Source: Tritrichomonas musculus (lineage: Eukaryota; Parabasalia; Tritrichomonadida; Tritrichomonadidae). Taken from it: DNA of 64,000 nucleotides. Location: NCBI GenBank assembly GCA_039105265.1, contig JAPFFF010000005.1, forward strand, positions 4,945,501-5,009,500. Reading direction: 5' to 3'. The notes beneath the pieces are model-generated. The model was not told where the DNA came from. It ran no database searches and saw nothing but the letters and a program-made list of their open reading frames with translations. Numbering within the stretch: the first letter of the stretch is position 1; every line of letters starts with the position of its first letter. The position numbers and the translations under genes were made by a program. Shown piece by piece: positions 56,618-64,000 of the stretch.

Positions 56618-58393
56618 AAAAAAAAAAAACCTAAAAAACCGTTTACAATTTTTTACGGCGCTAAAAAACTATTCCTAACAAAATACCTCTATTCTTTTTA
56701 ATACATTTGATATCCAGCAATTATTATTCAGATCATAAATAATAATTTTATTGAACTATTTCTTTTGATTTTCTGTTTCAATGAATATAATTTAGATATC
56801 AATCATTGAAAATAAAATTGGAGTTTGCTCTGATATAAAGCATTTAATTTGTGCATAAAGCAAAATTCTGTTTTTGTTTTTTGTTTCAGTTTTTGCCCCA
56901 AAAAGTTACTTGATCATCATCATTTAAAAATCTTTTGAAAATCAAAATTCATTCTATTGGCTTTGCTTATTTGATTTAGCGTTATTAGTACAGTTTTATT
57001 TATTAAAATGATTACATTTAAAGTGCTAGAACATAAAATGGTTTTTTTATTTTTTGTTTAATTACTATTTCATTTTTACAAAATATAAAATATTTCTGTT
57101 ATTTTCATATAAAAACAAATAATTATATTATTTAATGCTTTTTTATGAGATATATCAAAAATAGATTAAGATATTTGATCAATATAAATTTTATTTATTT
57201 TTGAATAGTTTATTTCATTTTGAACTTTTTTAACAGATATTTTTAAAAATGGATAGTATAGTATAAATCAAATGATATTCTTAATTGATATTAAAAAAAT
57301 ATTCCTTGAATTTCTTTTCAAAAATAATAATTTTCATGATTTGAAGTAAATAAATGCATAAATATATTTATAATATAAAAAACTGGTTATATAAAAATAG
57401 TTAACTTAAAAATATTTTATATTAGAAAAAATAAATCTTACAATTTCATTGAAAAATTGAGAGTTTTTTGTAGGAAAAACGTATTTTATTGTATGTAATT
57501 ATTTTAAATTGAGAGTTTTTTGTAGGAAAAACGTATTTTATTGTATGTAATTATTTTAAATTGAGAGTGTATTTTGATAAGAGAATGAAAAGTTATTAAA
57601 AATATTTTATCTATATCTTAAAATTCTCAATAGCGATCTCTATAAAAAATTTTAATTAGCCTTAAAAAATATTTTAGAATAATATATTTTACTTATGGAA
57701 TGATTGTATCACAAGAAGCAGACGTTGCACCTATTTTCAAGTCTTTATCGTAATCATAGCAGTTTTTACGAAAAAATTGGCATATTCCTATTCACTATCC
57801 TGGTTTTAATCTTGCCTAACATCATATTTTGCTTCGCTTCTCTTTAAAGATGCTTTAGCAGCTTTGCAGTCTCTTGCTCTTAGAATAAAAATAATAAACG
57901 AATGTTCAGAAAATTGAATGACCTTTCAAAATTTTAGACTTGAAAATAGATAAATATTGTGAAGGATCAAGAGTAAAATTTCTAAAATTGCTGAAAAAGT
58001 ATTCATAAATAGTTGGAAGACTGTTGACTATTAGTTAATTGATTCGAAAATCATAATCAACGAATAGTGTAAAATCTGGCATGTAATGGAAGTCAAGTTG
58101 TTATATGCATCTATACAAATATGAACCACTGGTTTTGTCCGTATTTTATTTTAAGTATTGTTTCAAATTTGTTGGAACAAAGCCATATAATATGAAATTG
58201 ACCAAAAATGGTTAATTTGGTATCGATTATGATTCAAAAAAATTGAAAAAATCTATATAAAATATTTGAAAGTATTGTCATAATCAATTCAATTCTTAAG
58301 ATCATAATTTCTTATTTATAAAATTATAATATTATTATATATTATATTTATATATTTTAATATATTTTTTATATAATATAATTCGATAATTGT
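56618..58393. other. 1.8-kb AT-rich region, no intact gene
   Basis: Low-complexity AT sequence. A locally GC-richer stretch at about 57700-57890 reads on the reverse strand as short coding-like pieces (RARDCKAAKASLKRSEAKYD) interrupted by stops, possibly a decayed gene fragment of unknown family. Confidence 0.45.
57456..57567. repeat. Tandem repeat, 52-bp unit, two copies plus a start of a third
   Basis: Units start ATTGAGAG at 57456, 57508 and 57560. The first two are identical over 52 bases, so the duplication is recent. Confidence 0.9.
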
Positions 58394-59448
58394 CAGGGAT
58401 GTTTATCGATAGTGTCCGATAACGGTTAAATACGTTGCCAATATTATCGATATTATCGGGAGTAGAGTAGAATAACCAATACTATCCGATAATAAATATC
58501 ATTATCGATAAAAACGGTTTTTATCATGGCCAATAATGACCGATATTTTTAACTTTTTTAAGGTAAAGAAAAGATATTTACTAGAAATTATGGCTATTTA
58601 ATTGTTATATAATTATATAAAAGTTATTTTTTCAAGTAATGACATATAAAAAAGCTTGTATGTACAAATGATCAAATTATTAAAAAAGATTTTTTATATT
58701 TCATAGGAAATTAACTTTTATTATAATAAAAGATAAGTAATATATTATAATTCTAATAATATTTAAGTATAAAATTTAAAATCAATAAAGATAATTCTAT
58801 TTTGGCAAAAACATTAAATTTATCAAAAAGTGAACACGATAACTTTTTGTAAATTAAAAAAATTCTCTCCATTTCTCTAAATATTTTTAGACTTGATATT
58901 CTTTTAATAAAAAAAAACGCAAATTATTTTAGTAGCATTGCATTAATATTTCATTACATATTAAGATTCGTTAATTTGCAAATATGGAAATAATTTAATA
59001 CTGAGAAGATATGAGGAAATTATCGTCTTATAACTTTGTTCTTAATCATAATCTTTTTTTGTTGGCCAATTGGTTCTTTTTTAAAAATTTTGAAAATAAT
59101 CTTTTTATGTATTAATCAAAAACCTGATTTTTTAGCTTCTCATTATTATATTGGACATATAATGCACCCTGACCTTATTTCGCTTATTTCAGCATGCACT
59201 ATTGAAGTACAATTAAAAATATAAAATTCCAAATTTTATTCAAAAATGTAAAAAAAAAGTATGGAAATTTTATTATAAAATATCGGAGAATATCGAACCG
59301 TAACCGTCCGATAATGACCAAATATCGGCGGTTTTGCTTAACGTATTTATCGATAATTATTGGTTATCGAACAAATTTTTATCGATATTATCGGACTATC
59401 GATAATGAGCCGATAATCGATATTTATCATCATCGATCGACAACCCTG
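58394..59448. mobile_element. 1055-bp hAT-like non-autonomous element
   Basis: Ends CAGGGATG and CAACCCTG match the CAGGG-type hAT terminus. Perfect 8-bp direct repeats ATAATTGT flank it at 58386-58393 and 59449-59456. Both subterminal 150-bp regions are dense in TATCGATA and CCGATAAT motifs in both orientations, probable transposase sites. The AT-rich middle has no transposase frame. Confidence 0.87.
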
Positions 59449-59456
59449 ATAATTGT

Positions 59457-60182
59457 ACTAATAAATCACTTTTAAATGAGATAAACTCATTCATACTACC
59501 TCTTAAAATATTAAAATAAAAAACTTTGAATATTAACTTTTCTTGTATATTTTATTTTTAATTAATAACTATTCGTAAAATTGAAAATAAAGAATTAAAA
59601 AACTAACTAAAAAATATGATGTTAAAAAAAAATAAAATATTAAGGTACAAATCCAATACGTTATTTATTTGACATGTGAACGTTTATTTTTTGTGAAAAG
59701 CGACCCCTCGGAAAAAGTTTGAATTTGAATAGTGTCAGATTTGTGATTCTAAACTTTATTTTATAAGGTGAAAAAAACGAATAATCCAATAACAGAGTTT
59801 CTATTAAATTTAATAGATATTTGTATGTTTAAAAGTGTTTTATCGTATTATTAAACGTTTTAAAATATAATAATATGATTTAATATAAAATATTTCAAGA
59901 TATTTTAATTTAAAACTTCTAATAATTTTATTTCAAATATATAATTTTCAGTTAATTTCAATTGAAATATAAAAAAAAATTATTCAAAAAAAAATATTTA
60001 AATTGTTTTGTTCTCTCGTATATTTCTTTATTATTGACAAATTAATTATATTATATATATTCATGTATTTATTATATGAATAATTCTTGTTTTATACATA
60101 AATATAAGCATAATATATGCAATATAAAAATATTTTTGTAAAATATTACTAACCATTTTTTTGAAATAAAATTGAAATAATA
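59457..60182. other. AT-rich spacer, no gene seen
   Basis: About 730 bases without a coding-like frame, between two elements. Confidence 0.55.
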
Positions 60183-60636
60183 CCCTCCTCTCCCTACAAT
60201 TCGTAATATTTTTTTTTTTTACTTCGTTAACAATCATTTTGCCAAATTTGTTAACCATTTTATCCAAGCAATAAAAGCAGTTGAAACGCAATTTTTACTA
60301 ATTTTTAAATAATGCAAGTAACTAAATAATAAAAAAATGCCATGATAAATAAAATTTATTTTTTTTTTTGAAAAATTGTTTAGTTTTTTTTTAGCATCAA
60401 AAGATATTTTTTTAATAAGTACAATCGTGTGATAGTGTTTTAACATGAAAATTTTAAACTTTATTTTTTTCATCTCCTTTTCTCAAAAACTGAATATGGT
60501 TCTTTTCAAATTTGAAAAACCTTAGAAATATTAAATTCTTAATTGTAAAATTGAGAATATGATATCACTTCATTTTATTCATATTGAATTTTATTGGTTT
60601 TGTTGTAAATCTGTGAAAATATTTAGCCTTAGATAG

Positions 60637-60951
60637 GTGAATTCATTTGTTCAACCACTCATTTATCAAATTGCAAAATATCCGAATAAAGACAAAGAAA
60701 GTGCAAAATAGCTTAACCAAACAATAAACTCGATATTAGATACGCTAACGATTTATCAAGAAGATAACGAAATTCGAATTTTAAATAAACGCCTAAATAT
60801 CGAAACTTTTCGGTCATTTTATTACAGACATATCGCAAAATATATTGTAGCTAAATATCATTTATCGATAAATAAATGGGAAATAAACGATTTTTTAAAG
60901 CTCTCAGAAATTTTAATTCAAAAAAGACATTTTCTCATTTCCAAAAAATAA
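60637..60951 (+). pseudogene. Decayed coding fragment of unknown family inside the TA element
   Basis: About 105 codons with coding-like composition, clearly different from the AT-rich surroundings, and one internal stop. The readable part includes SILDTLTIYQEDNEIRILNK and FRSFYYRHIAKYIVAKYHL. I do not recognise it. It may be the remnant of the element's own transposase, or a captured gene piece. Confidence 0.45.
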
Positions 60952-61088
60952 AAATAAATTTATTCATTTACAGTTAGCAAAAAGAATATTTTAATTAAGA
61001 TTTGGGCTTATCATTTGAATTATGCTAAAAAAATTTCACATTTAATAATTTTGAACGTGAATTTTTATAAACATACTCATTTATATCT

Positions 61089-62029
61089 ACAGCTCGGAAT
61101 TATTACTGTTGCGTTATTTTACAGTAATAAGCAAATAATAGAGCAATTTGAAAATTTTCAAAAATTTTTAAAAATTTAAAAATTTAAAATTTTAATATTT
61201 TTTTCAATTGTGTTCTTTAGTTGAAAATCGTATCATTCTCTTAATTATAATAAAAAAAACTTGGATTTATTCATTTATAATTTTACTATTCTCAAAAAGT
61301 TTCATTTAATTATCATTCATTTTTATACAAATATAAACGATCTGAAGGTCAAATATATTTGACTTTAAAAAGGCCAAAAAGTTCATATTACTGCGGTTAG
61401 CGGTTTACAGTAATAAGGTATTCAATTCAATTTTACCATAAATAGGTGAAAAAACCGCCCTTATTACTGCAGTTAGCGGTTTACAGTAATAAGAATTCAA
61501 TTATTATTGACCTATTTTTTGCCTTAAAAGAGGTTATTGATTAATATTATGGTGAATATAATATTCAATATATTATTAAATTTTTTTATTTATGACTTTC
61601 TAATATTTTTTAAATGTTCACATTATCATTAAATTAATTCATACTTTTTTACTGATTTAAAGCAAATTGAAAATTTGTATATTAAGTTTCTAAGAATTAA
61701 ATAGAATCGAAAAATAATTATACAGAAAAAATTAATTAATTTTGAATTGTAATCTGAAATTTTCTATTTAGAATTTTATTTTTTGAATATTTTATTTATA
61801 TTATTTTAATTATTTTGAATACTTTATTTATTATATTTTATTAATTTTGAATGCTTTTGTTAGCCTTTTAAATTATTTGTTATATTTTCTCAAAACTTAA
61901 AAGAAAGCAAAATTTTTCAAAATTTTTATCATCAAAAATTTTTAATTTGACAATTTTAAGCAAAATCCCAAATCGCAGTCATAAGAAGACAAAAAATTGA
62001 ATGGGCCTGCAGTAGTAATTCCGAGCTGT
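61089..62029. mobile_element. 941-bp Mutator-like MITE nested in the TA element
   Basis: Ends ACAGCTCGGAATTATTACTG and CAGTAGTAATTCCGAGCTGT are inverted copies. Direct repeats ATTTATATCT flank it at 61079-61088 and 62030-62039, a 10-bp duplication in the 9-11 range typical of Mutator-like elements. Inside, the palindromic unit TTACTGC-GTTAGCGGTTTACAGTAA occurs at 61388-61417 and 61463-61493, with a diverged copy near the left end (61099-61132). No transposase is encoded. Confidence 0.78.
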
Positions 62030-63002
62030 ATTTATATCTATTGTTTTAGTTTTTTCTATATTATTTTTTGAAGAAAAGCTTTTATTTTTTATTTTCTTTG
62101 GCTAAATTCATCATGAAAAATAAACCGTATATGGACAAATATTCATTGAAATCGTTTGAAAAATTATTGTGAAATTGAATGTCGAATAATATAATCCTTT
62201 GAAAAAAAAATTTTTTTATTGTGAAAAGTGAAAGTCTGGTTTTTGTTTTTTAAAATATATTTTATACTGATGTAACTATAAATATGATAAAAAAACAATA
62301 ACGAATCTTGATTACTTTTGTATATATTTGATAAAACAATTCAAATTTTAATTGAAAATTTTAAATTAAATTAAAATGAAAAAAATTACTTTCCCAATAA
62401 ATTTGTAATTATTTTTTTTAAAGATTTGAAATCTATATATATTGTATATAACAATAAAACAAAAAGAAAATAACAATATTCAACCATTAATGAGATTTTT
62501 GAGTTTTTTATCTTAAATCATTACTCAAATCAAGCAATGGACTATTATGACCTAGTTCAACCTATAATATATTTGCTGATCTTTCCAAATCCATTTCCCA
62601 AATACTTTTATTCTAATTGTACATGCATGAAAAATCAAATTATCATTGAGAACCAAAACAAATTTGTTAATTAAATATTAAAATATAAAAATATATCTAA
62701 AAAGCTATCTAAAAAAATAAAAACTATCTCCTAAAAACATTTATAAATAGGAAATCTCTTAAAATAAAAAAATCATATCAGTCTTTTTTCTTTATATTAC
62801 TCAATATTACATTATATGCTATTTCAAGTATAAATATTAAATTTAGTTTGTTAAACGATTCTCTATTTCGATATATTTATGAATTTTTTTAAAAACACTA
62901 TAAATCTCTCAATTTTCCTTCTCAATTTCTATCAAAAAGATTAAAAAAAAATAACGTACAAATAACGAATAATTTTATACGAATTGTAGGGAGAGGAGGG
63001 TA

Positions 63003-64000
63003 CATTCTTTATCACATTTCTATAATAACAAGGACGGACTTTTCGTCATTTAATTTCTTGATAACATATTAATATATTTATATGTTTTAGCTAAAGCTTA
63101 TATTAAAGAATATTATAAAAAAATTAATTGTAAATTTCAAGATATATTAAAAATAAAATTAGAAAATAACGGATTATTTCATTTTATAAAATATAATAAA
63201 TCTTTTTAATTTTTTGATGAAAAATGACAGTTTATCCATTTAATGATGTTAATAATTTAATTTATTACTAATATATTAGCATGAATAAATGATTTATATT
63301 TATAAAGTTTATTTTTATAAAGAGATAAATATAGATAATAATACTGTTATTTCAAACAAATTTCCCTCAAAATTTTCTTCATTCACCTCTCATTTTTCAT
63401 CGAATCTTATCAAATCTTCATCATATAAAATAGATAATTTATCAAAAAGTTATTATTTGATAATAAAATATCTTTTTTCCTACATTACAAAATTTATTAA
63501 AATATTTAAATATAAATATAATATTATAAATATAACAATTTAACCAAATATTAGCAATGAAATACTACTCTGTTTTAAAAAGTTAAAATCAACATTTTAA
63601 AACTAATATATCTCCATTCATAATCATAAATACTTTTATATTATTATGAATATTCAACAAATAAACATTTAATAAAAGAAACACTTTCTAAATAATGAGA
63701 TATAAAAAGCTTTATAAGTTAACCTTTGAACATATATATGTCTGTTGATTTGCTATTGTATTGGACATCTCTACATGTATATCTTTATTTTATCTATGAA
63801 TATATAATTTTTTTCTATCTAATCAAGTTTATGCCCTTTTTGGATAATAATATTTTTATTAAAAATCAAAAAATACCTTGAATTTCGTAACCTGCTAACA
63901 TATTGGGAATATTAATTTTAATAAAAAAGCTAAATTCAAGATATATTCAGTTGATTAACAAATTTGAGTATTATTATTAAGAATTAATACATCACGCTCA
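63003..64000. other. AT-rich sequence, no gene seen
   Basis: About 1 kb to the window edge. The only longer frame (63289-63543) is made of Ile, Lys, Asn, Tyr, Phe and Ser codons, as expected by chance in such AT-rich DNA. Confidence 0.55.

Larger units (their letters stand above)
60183..63000. mobile_element. TA-flanked DNA element (2.8 kb) carrying a nested insertion
   Basis: Perfect 23-bp inverted ends, CCCTCCTCTCCCTACAATTC... at 60183-60205 and its inverse at 62978-63000, each flanked by TA. This is the target site of Tc1/mariner-like elements. A decayed coding piece (60637-60951) lies in the left half. A younger element (61089-62029) is inserted in the middle. Without it the host element would be about 1.87 kb. 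The superfamily is inferred only from the TA flanks and inverted ends. Confidence 0.65.

Noticed and set aside
59036-59224. 62-codon frame inside the hAT-like element
   Set aside because: Starts without ATG and is hydrophobic by AT bias; not a transposase.
63289-63543. 84-codon ATG frame near the window end
   Set aside because: Composition is what AT-rich non-coding DNA gives by chance (Ile, Lys, Asn, Tyr, Phe, Ser); no domain, no initiator motif.

Overview
The window looks like a nuclear chromosome segment of a parabasalid protist, most likely a Tritrichomonas relative. The reasons are a very AT-rich genome, long genes that are almost all intronless, one clear spliceosomal intron whose 3' end (ACTAATACATAG) is a variant of the fused branch-point/acceptor motif known from trichomonads, initiator-like TCATT/TCATA motifs a few bases upstream of several start codons, a flagellar axoneme gene, and a load of small DNA transposons. 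The species call is an inference. I found no rRNA, tRNA, CRISPR or virus-like element that I could support.

Layout. Positions 1-3200 hold the 5' end of a minus-strand gene and two transposon-like elements (563-1425; a large fold-back at 1534-2423). Positions 3238-13500 are a plus-strand block: a small GTPase, a degenerate nucleostemin/Nug1-like GTPase, a 1803-residue USP9X-type ubiquitin protease homologue that has lost its catalytic residues, and a Hid1/dymeclin-like protein. Positions 13712-24233 are a minus-strand block: an unknown protein, a small protein, gamma-tubulin, a CSN1-like PCI protein, eIF2B beta and RAPTOR. A 480-bp hAT-like element sits inside this block. Positions 24300-29300 are a transposon nest without genes, including two elements with perfect 8-bp target duplications.

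Positions 29389-53744 are gene-rich again: MNS1 (axoneme), a long coiled-coil protein, ELP3, a WASHC4/SWIP homologue with an extra polyproline head, a DUF4491 membrane protein that looks bacterial, a BRSK/SAD-like kinase with one intron, a BTB protein, a GAF-like protein, a Lys/Ser low-complexity protein, an ankyrin-RING gene whose ankyrin units are separated by short AT-only inserts, and an unknown charged protein. Positions 53983-64000 are an accessory tail. It holds a fold-back element, a complete-looking 2.0-kb Kolobok-type transposon with TTAA flanks and an open transposase frame, a 1.06-kb hAT-like element with 8-bp duplications, and a TA-flanked element into which a 941-bp Mutator-like element has inserted.

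Functional threads are general cell biology: translation control and tRNA modification (eIF2B beta, ELP3), growth signalling (RAPTOR, AMPK-related kinase), microtubules and flagella (gamma-tubulin, MNS1), endosomal actin (WASHC4), and ubiquitin/CSN pathways. There is no operon-like organisation. Most genes are separated by 50-800 bases of AT-rich spacer, and start sites are probably set by the short initiator motif.
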